A stretch of 64,000 nucleotides of DNA from contig NZ_JPIK01000006.1 in the NCBI RefSeq assembly GCF_000717475.1, positions 111,672 through 175,671 of the forward strand, given 5' to 3'. This document shows, piece after piece, positions 35,554 to 43,608 of this stretch. The notes beneath the pieces are model-generated. The model made no database searches and was not told the origin of the DNA. It was given only the letters and a program-made list of their open reading frames with translations. Every line of letters begins with the position of its first letter. Position 1 is the stretch's first letter. The DNA is from Desulfonatronum thiodismutans. Its GTDB lineage: Bacteria; Desulfobacterota; Desulfovibrionia; Desulfovibrionales; Desulfonatronaceae. The position numbers and the translations under genes are program-made.

Positions 35554-35749
35554 GCGGATATCCTCCAGGGGTTAGGATTCGATGAGCGTCGGCCAGCAGG
35601 GCCAGACGGTCCAGGACGTGGCCGGGAATGGGTTGCCGACCGTTCAGGTAGTTGTTGAGAGAACCGACGGAAATTCCCAGCCTCTTTGCCAATTCCGCCT
35701 GGGTCATCCCGCTGCGCTGAAAAACGGCTTTCATATCGGTTTGCAACAT
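35531..35749 (-). CDS. XRE-family helix-turn-helix regulator
   Basis: This 72-residue protein has a Cro/C1-type helix-turn-helix, 'MTQAELAKRLGISVGSLNNY', then a short tail. The ATG at 35749 has AAGGAGGAC upstream; an earlier ATG at 35779 is less likely. It sits inside the operon with two other DNA-binding proteins, so this region is a regulatory cluster. Confidence 0.8.
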   Translation of the reverse strand: MLQTDMKAVFQRSGMTQAELAKRLGISVGSLNNYLNGRQPIPGHVLDRLALLADAHRILTPGGYPHGSTMYA

Positions 35750-35817
35750 GTGTCGCGTCCTCCTTGTTTCCCGCAACATACCCGATGAACTCTCTTGTTC
35801 AATCCCTTACGCGCACA

Positions 35818-36006
35818 CTATGCACGTGATGCACCTAACTTAGAGCGGATGAACTCCACCAGGCTGCTTTCCAGGATGCGCAGTCCGCGCTTTTTGCCGA
35901 TGCGGACGTGCTCCAGGGCTCCTTCCTCAATCAGGTCGTAAACGTGGCGCTTGGAGCAGGCCAGCCTTTTGCAGGTCTGTTCAACGTTCAGGAGTTGGTA
36001 TTGCAT
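35818..36006 (-). CDS. Excisionase/AlpA-like helix-turn-helix protein
   Basis: This 62-residue protein has an HTH_17 pattern: 'LLNVEQTCKRLACSKRHVYD' followed by 'IGKKRGLRILESSLVEFI'. Such proteins serve as excisionases or activators in prophages and satellites. GAGGTGG precedes the ATG at 36006. The gene overlaps the next upstream coding region by 26 bases. Confidence 0.75.
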   Translation of the reverse strand: MQYQLLNVEQTCKRLACSKRHVYDLIEEGALEHVRIGKKRGLRILESSLVEFIRSKLGASRA

Positions 36007-36406
36007 GGGTCCACCTCTCTATCTTGTGTTCACGAGGATCTTGGTCTTCAAAAAATACGGCCGCATTTTCTGGCCGGAACGTGGGCGGCACGTGGCAAGA
36101 ACCACGGCCATGCTGTGTTGCCCTTGGAGCGGGTTGCTCCACCATGACCGACGGCTGTTCCGGCCTGGCTATGCTCTTTGGTTGGCTTTTATTGTCCCGT
36201 CTCGGGATAATAACTTCATCTCCCTGAGCCACCACGACCGGCTTGTCCACGCCGCGCCATTCATCCAGTGCCTGCTTGTCCGCCTCGATCAGTCCGCCCA
36301 CTTTATGGACGGGCAGGCCGTGAACCTGGATGTACCGGCGGACGGTGTTCTCGCTGCGCCCAAGATGCGCCGCGATGGCCTTGAGGCCTACGAGACGCTT
36401 CACCAT
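35981..36406 (-). CDS. DNA-binding protein with N-terminal helix-turn-helix
   Basis: This 141-residue protein begins with 'LVGLKAIAAHLGRSENTVRR', a helix-turn-helix of the Nu1/terminase-small-subunit or AlpA type. The rest is basic and low complexity. The ATG at 36406 has GGAGG six bases upstream and overlaps the terminase stop. It may be a regulator or an auxiliary packaging protein. Confidence 0.65.
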   Translation of the reverse strand: MVKRLVGLKAIAAHLGRSENTVRRYIQVHGLPVHKVGGLIEADKQALDEWRGVDKPVVVAQGDEVIIPRRDNKSQPKSIARPEQPSVMVEQPAPRATQHGRGSCHVPPTFRPENAAVFFEDQDPREHKIERWTHAIPTPER

Positions 36407-38292
36407 AGGCGACCTCCACGGCTGGTGAACCAGGAGGGCAGTTGACGGCCTGTCCGGCTGAACGGATTGGCGCCTTCCGTGAAAGGGTTGGCCTGTTTGG
36501 GTGCCACCGTGGCTTTTTTGGGCTCCACGCTCGTCGCCTTCCAATCCCTGATCCCGAGGAAATCCGCGCAGGCCAGGTTGTACACCTCGCAGTCCCAGAG
36601 ATCCCCGCGTTTGTGCTTGGGGCGCTGCCAGTAGCCTTTGGCGTCCCGGTACTCGGAAGTCATGTGGCTGAAGTAATCCCCGGACACGTCCGCGGTGATG
36701 CGCATGGCTCCGGGCCCCTCGGGGTCAAGGCTCATCTTTGCGGACAGCATGTTCTTGTAAAATGTCGTGTCCAGCCGGATCAGCTGCAATCCGCCGGGGA
36801 TCGGGTAGGACTTGCCGTCACGGCCCGTGTACCGGTCCAGGAGCGAGTTCTTCCAGGTGCCGCCGAAAATCTTCTGTTCGCCCTTGATCGGCTTGAACAC
36901 GGGGATGCGGCGGCAAAGCTCGTAAACCTCAGCCGTTCGGTGGCCGCTGGAATCGATGAAGGCCAGGCGGACCGCGAATTCCTGGCCGGAAGGATGCGCG
37001 AAGCGGGAGTTGAGCATGGTCTCCACCAAGACGTCCGTATCCGGGACGAACATTTCCCGGACAAGCCAGGAGGCCATGTTTTCGCCCCATGCCCGGATCA
37101 CGACCCAGAAGCCGTTGTCCTGGGTGTCCACTCCGGCGGTGAGCACTGCCAAGGGCACGTCGGGCAATTCGCCCTGGGAGCGGTGATCGCAGAGCTTTTG
37201 AATCTCTTCGGGCCGCTTGTGGGCCATGTGCTCGGGTTCGCTCCAGGGCTGCGCCAATGACGAGTTGATGAACGAATGCAGCGGCCCCAGGTCCCCGGTT
37301 TTCTGTGCGGCCCGGGCGCTGAGGAACTTGACGGCCAGGTCGCCCCAGCGAGAAACCGGGGAGGCCAGTTCGTTGATGCGGAAGGAGCGGTGGTCCGCCG
37401 GTGCAAGGGGGTTCGTCTTCACCCATTCACCAGCTTGGAGTAGCCGGACCTTTTCCCGCTCCGTGAACGTGGCCTTGCACCCAGGGCACTCCAGCCAGGT
37501 AGAGGCCCGGACCTCTTCCAGGTCCAGCGTCTGGGGCCACTTGATCAGCTCCCACTCCAGGGGGAAGGACGCGCCGCACTCAGCGCAGACGATATGATAT
37601 TCCTCCCGGCTCCCGGCCTGGTAGTTCTGCCAGATCGCGCCCTTGTCCGTCGTGGGCGTGCTGGCCAGGACGATCTTGTGGTTCCGGAACGATTTCACGC
37701 GCTCGATGGCCAGGGACAAGGCGTCGGCTTCCCGGTCAGTGCCCAGGGGCCACTTGTCGATCTCGTCCGCGAAGAGATACCGGATAGGGCGCATGGCGAG
37801 CTGGGCGGGACTGGCCGCGCCCACGAGGTTGATGGTCAGCCGGTCGAGCATCATTTCCAGGCCCTTGAAATCATGCTTCCTATCGGTCAAGTGCCGGGCC
37901 AGGACGGGGGAATCCTGGATCAGCGGTTGCAGGCGGTTCCGGCTGAAGGACAGCGCCGCGTTCTCGCTGGGCAGGGTGTAGAGGATCGGGCCGGGGGCCT
38001 GGTCGATGACGTAGGCCAAGCCCACGGATAAGACGGTGGTTTTGCCTGACTGTGCGCTGAAGCACACGGTCACACGTCGGACAACCGGATCTTGAAATGC
38101 CTCCAGGGGGACGCGGACGAACGGGGTCCGTACCGTGGTGAACCGGCCAGGGAACGGAGTGCTACGAGCGGAAAGCTCCAGGCTCTCTTCGGCCCACTCC
38201 CACGGGTTGAGCAGGGCGGGCGGGGACCAGTAGTCCTTCCACCAGTTTTCAAGGTTGGTTTGACAGTCCACGCAGGGCCTCCCGGATTTCAC
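36400..38292 (-). CDS. Phage terminase large subunit, GpA family
   Basis: The large terminase pumps and cuts DNA during phage packaging. The ATPase has the P-loop-like 'SAQSGKTTVLSVGLAY' near residue 80 and the 'YLFADEIDKWP' Walker B near 170. 'ASTPTTDKGAIW' follows, then a zinc-finger-like 'CAECGASFP...CPGCKATF'. The nuclease domain includes 'AGVDTQDNGFWVVIRAWG'. The length of 630 residues is right for GpA. The listed start is a GTG at 38292; a GTG at 38271 has a better GGGAGG. It overlaps the gene upstream by 44 bases. No portal or capsid gene follows. Confidence 0.95.
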   Translation of the reverse strand: MKSGRPCVDCQTNLENWWKDYWSPPALLNPWEWAEESLELSARSTPFPGRFTTVRTPFVRVPLEAFQDPVVRRVTVCFSAQSGKTTVLSVGLAYVIDQAPGPILYTLPSENAALSFSRNRLQPLIQDSPVLARHLTDRKHDFKGLEMMLDRLTINLVGAASPAQLAMRPIRYLFADEIDKWPLGTDREADALSLAIERVKSFRNHKIVLASTPTTDKGAIWQNYQAGSREEYHIVCAECGASFPLEWELIKWPQTLDLEEVRASTWLECPGCKATFTEREKVRLLQAGEWVKTNPLAPADHRSFRINELASPVSRWGDLAVKFLSARAAQKTGDLGPLHSFINSSLAQPWSEPEHMAHKRPEEIQKLCDHRSQGELPDVPLAVLTAGVDTQDNGFWVVIRAWGENMASWLVREMFVPDTDVLVETMLNSRFAHPSGQEFAVRLAFIDSSGHRTAEVYELCRRIPVFKPIKGEQKIFGGTWKNSLLDRYTGRDGKSYPIPGGLQLIRLDTTFYKNMLSAKMSLDPEGPGAMRITADVSGDYFSHMTSEYRDAKGYWQRPKHKRGDLWDCEVYNLACADFLGIRDWKATSVEPKKATVAPKQANPFTEGANPFSRTGRQLPSWFTSRGGRLW

Positions 38293-39259
38293 GTTCCATG
38301 ATCTTCTGCATCTCCGGCCAGGGCAGGCCCTCCAGTCCGGGGGCCAGGCGTCCGGGCAGGTCGAGCAGACTGGACTTGGCCGCGTCGATCTGCCTGCCCA
38401 GCCACGTTTTCACCTCGGAGGCCGGGAGCAGTTCCCGGCGGGATTGAAGCACCTCAATGACGTTGCCCTCCAGCTTGCGCAGCAGGTCCAGCGCTCCGGA
38501 CCAGGCCTTGAGGCTCTTGCCGTCCCGCGCCTCCTGGAAGGCCGCGAATGTCGCCTTTTCAGCCCAGCGCAGACGAGCCAGGGCGGCGTCCAGGCCCTCT
38601 TCCGTCAGGTTGGCCGGTGCAAGGTCCATGGGGATGTCCACGGGGGCGTCCTGAGGGGCGTCCTGGGGCTCAGGCTTCGGGATGCGCAGCTTCGGCGATT
38701 TCTGGCCGGGCCGGGGCGTCTCGATGGCGATGGTTTCACCCGTGGGCTCGGGATTCAGCTTGTGGTCGATCCCGAGGGCCAGACAGACGACCTGGCTTCC
38801 GAGGTGAAAGTGACCGCGGCGCTCCAGGGCAAGCCGGAAGTGCTCCATGGTCCGGCCAGAGACGAACAGGTCGTCGAGCAGCAGGACCGGGAATTCCAGG
38901 TCCTTGGGGATGACGAAGCTTTTCCCGTAACCCTTGGGCAACTCCTGGTGGTGCTTCCGGTTCCGGTCAGGCACGGTGGAGCGGCGGCGGATCGTGACGC
39001 CGAAGAGCTGCTGAAGCTGAGTGGGCGCAGGAGTGTGGCCGGGGATCACGGCAATGGACTTGCAGCCCTTGAGCGTCCGGAAGCCCTCCACCAGGGCCTT
39101 GACCCGCTCCGACTGTTTGCCGGACTTGCGGAAGTTGTAGACGAAGCGTGATCCCGTCCGGTCTCCGTGGTCGCCCTTCGTGATACTGTTTGCCAGGATG
39201 CTTCCGTACGCCACAAAGCCGAAAGTATTACGATAATTCAAGATAGGTGCGTCAGTCAT
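38249..39259 (-). CDS. Phosphoribosyltransferase-like domain fused to a terminase-small-subunit-like domain
   Basis: This 336-residue protein has two parts. Residues about 1-165 form a type I phosphoribosyltransferase-like fold with the PRPP loop 'PVLLLDDLFVSGRTMEHF' near residue 130. A Pro-rich linker (about 180-215) joins it to a helical C-terminal domain (about 218-336) containing 'RLRWAEKATFAAFQEARDGK', which resembles the small terminase or Nu1-type proteins found just before GpA. It directly precedes and overlaps terL, which supports a packaging role for the C-terminal half. What the enzyme-like N-terminal half does is not known. Confidence 0.7.
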   Translation of the reverse strand: MTDAPILNYRNTFGFVAYGSILANSITKGDHGDRTGSRFVYNFRKSGKQSERVKALVEGFRTLKGCKSIAVIPGHTPAPTQLQQLFGVTIRRRSTVPDRNRKHHQELPKGYGKSFVIPKDLEFPVLLLDDLFVSGRTMEHFRLALERRGHFHLGSQVVCLALGIDHKLNPEPTGETIAIETPRPGQKSPKLRIPKPEPQDAPQDAPVDIPMDLAPANLTEEGLDAALARLRWAEKATFAAFQEARDGKSLKAWSGALDLLRKLEGNVIEVLQSRRELLPASEVKTWLGRQIDAAKSSLLDLPGRLAPGLEGLPWPEMQKIMEREIREALRGLSNQP

Positions 39260-39576
39260 GGGCTACGCCTCCGAGTGCCATACATATAAAGCACTGTTTT
39301 TCAAGCAGAAATTCAGGGAAGGGCCGCGCCCCGCACGAAACCCCCGTCCTTTAGACCCCAGGAAGGACCCGCGCATATCTGGTGCGTCACAGCTTGACCG
39401 ATAACCCGCGTAAAACATGATTTCCCAAGGTCGAACATCCCAAAGGGGTTCACGCGATTCCGTGGCCGTTGTGGGCCAGGACGGGGCACATTTCCCGGCA
39501 AACACAGGGAGCAGGCCGGTTGCCTGGGTTCCGGCCTGCTTCCCGTGGTCAGTTGGTAAGTGTGTGCTTATTCGTG
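39260..39576. other. Intergenic gap with hairpin, no gene
   Basis: 317 bp between the HAD-like and PRTase-like genes. GGGAGCAGGCCGG at 39507-39519 pairs with CCGGCCTGCTTCCC at 39531-39544 (one bulge), likely ending the replication operon. The rest probably holds the promoter of the packaging operon. I see no supported protein. Confidence 0.5.
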
Positions 39577-39891
39577 TCACTGTTCTGTAAATCCTGGCAC
39601 GATAAGCGTTTCGCGAATCCAGTTCCATCCAGTGTCATCGACCACGTAACCGGGTTTTGACAGAACGAGGTCAACCACGTCACCGATCCCGGCCAGGTCA
39701 ACCGCGTCCTGTGCGTACTCCTGGCCGCGCAACGACCAGATCATGATGGTGAAGCCTTCGGCCTTGCGCTCGCGTATCCAGGTGATGAGGTCGGCATTGG
39801 CCTCCATCTCGCGTTGACCCGGCACAGGGCGGAACAGGGTGCCGTCCACGTCAACGGCTATCACGTCGGGAGGTGGCAATCGGAAGCCCAT
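39577..39891 (-). CDS. Small HAD-like phosphatase
   Basis: This 104-residue protein starts with 'VIAVDVDGTLF', the HAD motif I with two Asp, and has 'FTIMIWSLRG' as a likely motif II (Ser). It is short for a HAD enzyme and lacks a cap. Its ATG overlaps the previous stop as TAATG. Phage HAD proteins can dephosphorylate nucleotides or DNA ends; the substrate here is unknown. Confidence 0.7.
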   Translation of the reverse strand: MGFRLPPPDVIAVDVDGTLFRPVPGQREMEANADLITWIRERKAEGFTIMIWSLRGQEYAQDAVDLAGIGDVVDLVLSKPGYVVDDTGWNWIRETLIVPGFTEQ

Positions 39892-40349
39892 TACTTGACC
39901 CTCCGTGCATACGCAGCCAAGTGAAGAGCGTCCGCCCGGCCATGATGTTTCTTCAGGCTCAGGTCCACGTCGGGCCATTGCCGCCGGGCTGCCTCCAGTG
40001 ACTGGCTCTTCGTGTCCGGCCCGTCGCATTTGTGGAGCACTCCCTTTTGCCACTCCTGGGGACGGACCAGCACAAACGGAACACCAAGAGCAGCCAACAG
40101 CCCTTGCCACTGCCCGAAGTTTGAGCCCAGCTTGAACATGCTGCTGACGCCCTGCTTCGGCATGGCGTGAACGGATTCCAGGGCTGCCAGCTCGATCTGG
40201 TGTTCCATTCGCCACGTCCGGACGGTTCCCACGGCCAGCAGCACGGAGCCCGGCCAATCCATGACCAAAACTTCCCCGTCCGCGGTGATCAGCGCAGCCG
40301 CGCCGGAAGCGCCGGGATCGACGCCGATCCATGCTTTTGTGAGAGTCAC
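39891..40349 (-). CDS. RuvC-like resolvase/nuclease
   Basis: This 152-residue protein has the RNase H-like fold seen in RuvC: 'AWIGVDPGASGAAALI' with the first catalytic Asp, then 'LESVHAMPKQGVSSMFKLG' with the Glu, and 'HHGRADALHLAAYA' with the final Asp. The GTG at 40349 follows GGAGG. It could cut branched replication or packaging intermediates. Confidence 0.83.
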   Translation of the reverse strand: MTLTKAWIGVDPGASGAAALITADGEVLVMDWPGSVLLAVGTVRTWRMEHQIELAALESVHAMPKQGVSSMFKLGSNFGQWQGLLAALGVPFVLVRPQEWQKGVLHKCDGPDTKSQSLEAARRQWPDVDLSLKKHHGRADALHLAAYARRVK

Positions 40350-40362
40350 GAAAAATCCTCCA

Positions 40363-41016
40363 TCAGCTGAGGTACTGGGACAAGGCACGATGCACCGCGG
40401 CCAACAGCTGGACGTCATCGCGGCAATATGCGGCGATTTCCTCCAGCCTTCCTTCGCGCCAAGCGTCGAAAACCATTGAGCCGTCGAAGCCTTGGGTCTT
40501 CGCGCCGATGCCCAAGAATTCGGCCAGATCGCCAAGTTTTACGTACCCGCGATAATCGTGGGGGCACCAGAGGCGCATGGGGTCAATGATGTTTCCCCGG
40601 TAACGGTCGAAGTTGATCATGCCGGGCAGAAACTCGAGGCCGTATTTGATGGACTTGCGCCATATCCAGGGCAGGTCGAAGCCGTGACCATTGAACGCTA
40701 CCCACTCGGGACGGTCGCGACCGCATTCTTCGATGACTGCGTTCTCAAATTCGCGCAGCACGTCCGCTTCGTCTCCAACCTCGCCCAGGCCGCTCGTGAA
40801 AGAGCGGGGTTCGTCGTCCTCGCCAACCTGGAAGCCGATGCACAGGATTTCGCCTCGCATGCTGTCCAGGGCCTGCTTGCGCCACTCTTCTTCCTGCTTC
40901 TCCTGCTGATATTGCAGGATTTTCACGGGGTCGCGGTAATTACTCGGGGGCTTGATGCTTTCCAGTGCTGGCGGATTCGGGCCAGGCAAAGTTTCGATAT
41001 CGAGAAAAATATGCAT
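40363..41016 (-). CDS. 3'-5' exonuclease, DnaQ/PolB-exonuclease-like
   Basis: This 217-residue protein begins with 'IFLDIETLPG', giving the DxE of exonuclease motif I. 'WVAFNGHGFDLPWIWRKSI' is motif II, and 'YCRDDVQLLAAVHRAL' supplies the last Asp of motif III. This is the RNase H-like 3'-5' exonuclease family related to the proofreading domain of family B polymerases. The ATG at 41016 has GGAGGAAGTT upstream. It fits the recombination module. Confidence 0.85.
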   Translation of the reverse strand: MHIFLDIETLPGPNPPALESIKPPSNYRDPVKILQYQQEKQEEEWRKQALDSMRGEILCIGFQVGEDDEPRSFTSGLGEVGDEADVLREFENAVIEECGRDRPEWVAFNGHGFDLPWIWRKSIKYGLEFLPGMINFDRYRGNIIDPMRLWCPHDYRGYVKLGDLAEFLGIGAKTQGFDGSMVFDAWREGRLEEIAAYCRDDVQLLAAVHRALSQYLS

Positions 41017-41038
41017 AACTTCCTCCAGTTTGTTGAGG

Positions 41039-42079
41039 TTAGACCGGGCATTCATCCATCTGGGGCTTGCTCTTGGTCATGGCCTCGATCAGGCCCGACG
41101 CCGCCCACTTGTCCAGATCGGCAATGCTGGTCACCTCGGGGCGGCTCGTCTTTCTGAGCCAGGCGTTGCAGCGCTCAAGGAGCTGGTCCTTGTCCAGCCC
41201 GAGTTCACGACCCTGAGCGAATATCTTCTTGCGCTGGGCGTCGGAGGCCATATCCACCACGGGGCCGTGGGCACCCGGGGCGGGTTGGGGTTGAGCAGGC
41301 TGGGCAGGTTGAGCAGGGGCAGAGGGAGCGGGTTGCTCCGGTTGCGGCGTCGTGGGCGGCGTTGGGACCGGGGCGTCGGCGCCATGTTCCAGCCAGGAAC
41401 GAAGCTGAATCCCGGTGTCTTCTCCTGGGACGAAGAATTTCCCGCGAAACAGAGCTGTTCGGTCCTTGGATGCGGACGCCACGTTGCCGTCCACGGCCAA
41501 GTCCAGGACGGTCGTGAACTCGTACTCCAGGCCTTCGCGCTGCTCCGGCTTCAGCCCGAGTTTGACGGGCTTGGTCTTGCCGGTTCGCTCGTCTTTCGTG
41601 ATTTCCCACGCTGTTTTTGTGCGCATCGTTACGATGATGTGAATATCCGTCCGGACCAGGGCTTCCAGGAATTTCTTTTCGTGGGGCCGTACCGCTTTCC
41701 ACGCGGCAAAGGTGTTGCCGCGTAAGCCTTGCCCGGCGGTGTCCACCATTTCCAGCAGACCGCCTTCGCCCATCCAGACGTGGGAGAGACTATCGAAAAT
41801 CACGACGTCGAAACCGGCACCCTTCGCGGCCTGGATCGCCTTCACCGCCCGGTCCGGAGTGTAGGGCGGTGAGAATTGCAGGCAGTGATATTCCGGCATG
41901 CCCTCGTGGTCAGCGTACAGCTCCCCGGAGCCGCCTTCGGTGTCGATCATGGCGATACGTCCGCCGGGAGCCAGCCCCTTGGCGATGAGCAGGGCGGAAA
42001 AGGTTTTTCCGGATCCACTCGGGCCGGACAGAGCAAGCCGAAGTTTCGCCTTCTTTCGCTGTGCCTTTTGAAATTGCAT
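41039..42079 (-). CDS. RecA-like phage ATPase (Sak4-type)
   Basis: This 346-residue protein has a RecA-fold ATPase domain with Walker A 'GPSGSGKTFSALLIA' near residue 18 and Walker B 'VVIFDSLSHVW' near 90. This organisation is typical of phage Sak4-like single-strand annealing ATPases. After residue 220 comes a Pro/Ala/Gln-rich linker, then a helical C-terminal domain (about 290-345). The ATG at 42079 has GGAGG five bases before it. Confidence 0.8.
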   Translation of the reverse strand: MQFQKAQRKKAKLRLALSGPSGSGKTFSALLIAKGLAPGGRIAMIDTEGGSGELYADHEGMPEYHCLQFSPPYTPDRAVKAIQAAKGAGFDVVIFDSLSHVWMGEGGLLEMVDTAGQGLRGNTFAAWKAVRPHEKKFLEALVRTDIHIIVTMRTKTAWEITKDERTGKTKPVKLGLKPEQREGLEYEFTTVLDLAVDGNVASASKDRTALFRGKFFVPGEDTGIQLRSWLEHGADAPVPTPPTTPQPEQPAPSAPAQPAQPAQPQPAPGAHGPVVDMASDAQRKKIFAQGRELGLDKDQLLERCNAWLRKTSRPEVTSIADLDKWAASGLIEAMTKSKPQMDECPV

Positions 42080-42093
42080 GTATTCCTCCTGTG

Positions 42094-43413
42094 TTATTCC
42101 CAACGTTTTTTTGCCTGATGCCTGAGAACGGGCACCCGGTGATCCACGTAATCAATGACGTATGGCGTTTTGCCCGGAGCAGGTCGCAGGATACGCCCGA
42201 CCACCTGCATGAGCCGTCCCCGGTAGGCTACCGGGGTTGCCAGGAAGAGCAGGTCCAGGCCGGGGCAATCAAAGCCCTCGCTGATCAACGACATGGTTGA
42301 GACGAGCACTTGCACCCGGCCCGCCTGAACGTCTGCCACGATCCGCGCCCGGTCTTGCGCCCGAGTGCCGCCGGTGAGCACTTCCACGGCCAGGCCACGG
42401 TGACGGATGCCTTCGGCCAGTTCCTCGCAGTGGCTCACCCGGTCGCTGACCAAGAGGGACGTTCCGTTGCCTTTCGTGAACGTCACCACGTCGTGAATGA
42501 TCTGGACGTTGCGCTCAGTATCCTCGACCAGGGCGGTGACCATGGCGGCGTAGTCGTCCGCGTAGCTGTAAAAAAACTCGGTCTCGGAAACGACGATGGT
42601 CGGCTCCAGGACCGCGCCGCACTCCACCAGCTTCCCAGGATCAACTTTGTGGGCAAGATCGCCCATGGCGAAAAAAATCAGCTTATCCAGCCCGTCCCGG
42701 CGAAAAGGTGTTGCACTGAGCCCGAGAAGGTTTTTGGCCGGGAACTCCTTGACGCACTCCGAGAACATCGCTGCCGGTGCTCGGTGGCATTCATCAACCA
42801 CGACCTGGCCAAACTTGCCGATCAGATCGGGCAGACGGCGGCGTACCGTGTTGACGATGCCGACGGTCACGGGCCGCACGTCAAACTTGCCGTCACCGAT
42901 AAACCCAGCCTCGATTCCGAGGAACTGACGGATTCGGTCCGCCCACTGGTTCAGCAGCTCCTTGTTATGGACAAGGACGAGGGTCGGCTGTTTCCGGGCC
43001 CCAATCACGGCCAGCCCCATGACGGTCTTCCCGGAACCCGTGCTGGCCTCCAAGACGCCATGGTCCCGCCCGAGTACCGCGGCCACTGCTTCGGTCTGGT
43101 ACGGCCGCAATTTCCCCTGGAAGGTTAGGTCCATGTCCGGGAGGGTCAGGCGGTGGTCAACGACGGCGGCGGGGCAGTTTTGGCCGGCCAGAATGGTCAG
43201 GGCCTGGTCCGTGAAGCCGCGCGGGATGGTCAGGCCGTCCAGGGTATTTTCGTAGAAGCGCAACTCCTGAGGAATCTTCCCGGTCCACCGCCCGTGCTTC
43301 ACGGCCTCGGCGTGGGCTGGGTTGCGCATTGTGAGGGATTGCTTGATGCGCTCCAGGGCGGACGCGGGGATGTTTTCCAGGTGCGTTTGAGACGATATCG
43401 TGACGGTTGTCAT
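42094..43413 (-). CDS. SF2 DEAD/DEAH-box helicase
   Basis: This 439-residue superfamily 2 helicase shows 'LRPYQTEAVAAVL' (Q-like motif), Walker A 'ASTGSGKTVMGLAV', the DECH box 'VVVDECHRAP', 'GLSATPFRRDG' as motif III and 'QVVGRILRPAPGK' as motif VI. It resembles the phage UvsW/XPB-like group that remodels forks and recombination intermediates. The candidate origin lies just upstream of its start. Confidence 0.9.
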   Translation of the reverse strand: MTTVTISSQTHLENIPASALERIKQSLTMRNPAHAEAVKHGRWTGKIPQELRFYENTLDGLTIPRGFTDQALTILAGQNCPAAVVDHRLTLPDMDLTFQGKLRPYQTEAVAAVLGRDHGVLEASTGSGKTVMGLAVIGARKQPTLVLVHNKELLNQWADRIRQFLGIEAGFIGDGKFDVRPVTVGIVNTVRRRLPDLIGKFGQVVVDECHRAPAAMFSECVKEFPAKNLLGLSATPFRRDGLDKLIFFAMGDLAHKVDPGKLVECGAVLEPTIVVSETEFFYSYADDYAAMVTALVEDTERNVQIIHDVVTFTKGNGTSLLVSDRVSHCEELAEGIRHRGLAVEVLTGGTRAQDRARIVADVQAGRVQVLVSTMSLISEGFDCPGLDLLFLATPVAYRGRLMQVVGRILRPAPGKTPYVIDYVDHRVPVLRHQAKKRWE

Positions 43414-43436
43414 GGCTTTTTCTCCGTGGATTCTCT

Positions 43437-43597
43437 CAAGAGACGAAACAGGGACGAATTTTCTCCGCAGATGGCGTTCAAGAGACGAAACAGGGACGAA
43501 TTAAGGACGAAACAGGGACGAACGAAACGAAAGGCCATGACCAACGGACGGGGGACGACGAGACGAATATATCTTAGATATTCGTCTCGTCGTCCCC
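43437..43597. other. Candidate replication origin: direct repeats plus 20-bp hairpin
   Basis: Three copies of GACGAAACAGGGACGAA lie at about 43442-43459, 43484-43501 and 43506-43522; the first two are extended to identical 24-mers. Beside them GGGGACGACGAGACGAATAT at 43551-43570 pairs perfectly with 43578-43597 around a 7-base loop. The region is between the helicase and RepA-like genes, where satellites and phages commonly keep an iteron origin. No T run follows the hairpin, so a simple terminator is less likely. Confidence 0.6.
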
Positions 43598-43608
43598 GTC
43601 CTGGATGG

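Noticed and set aside
39263..39628. 121-codon frame between HAD-like and PRTase-like genes
   Set aside because: Overlaps the end of the HAD-like gene, lacks a ribosome binding site and crosses the hairpin; the composition is not protein-like.
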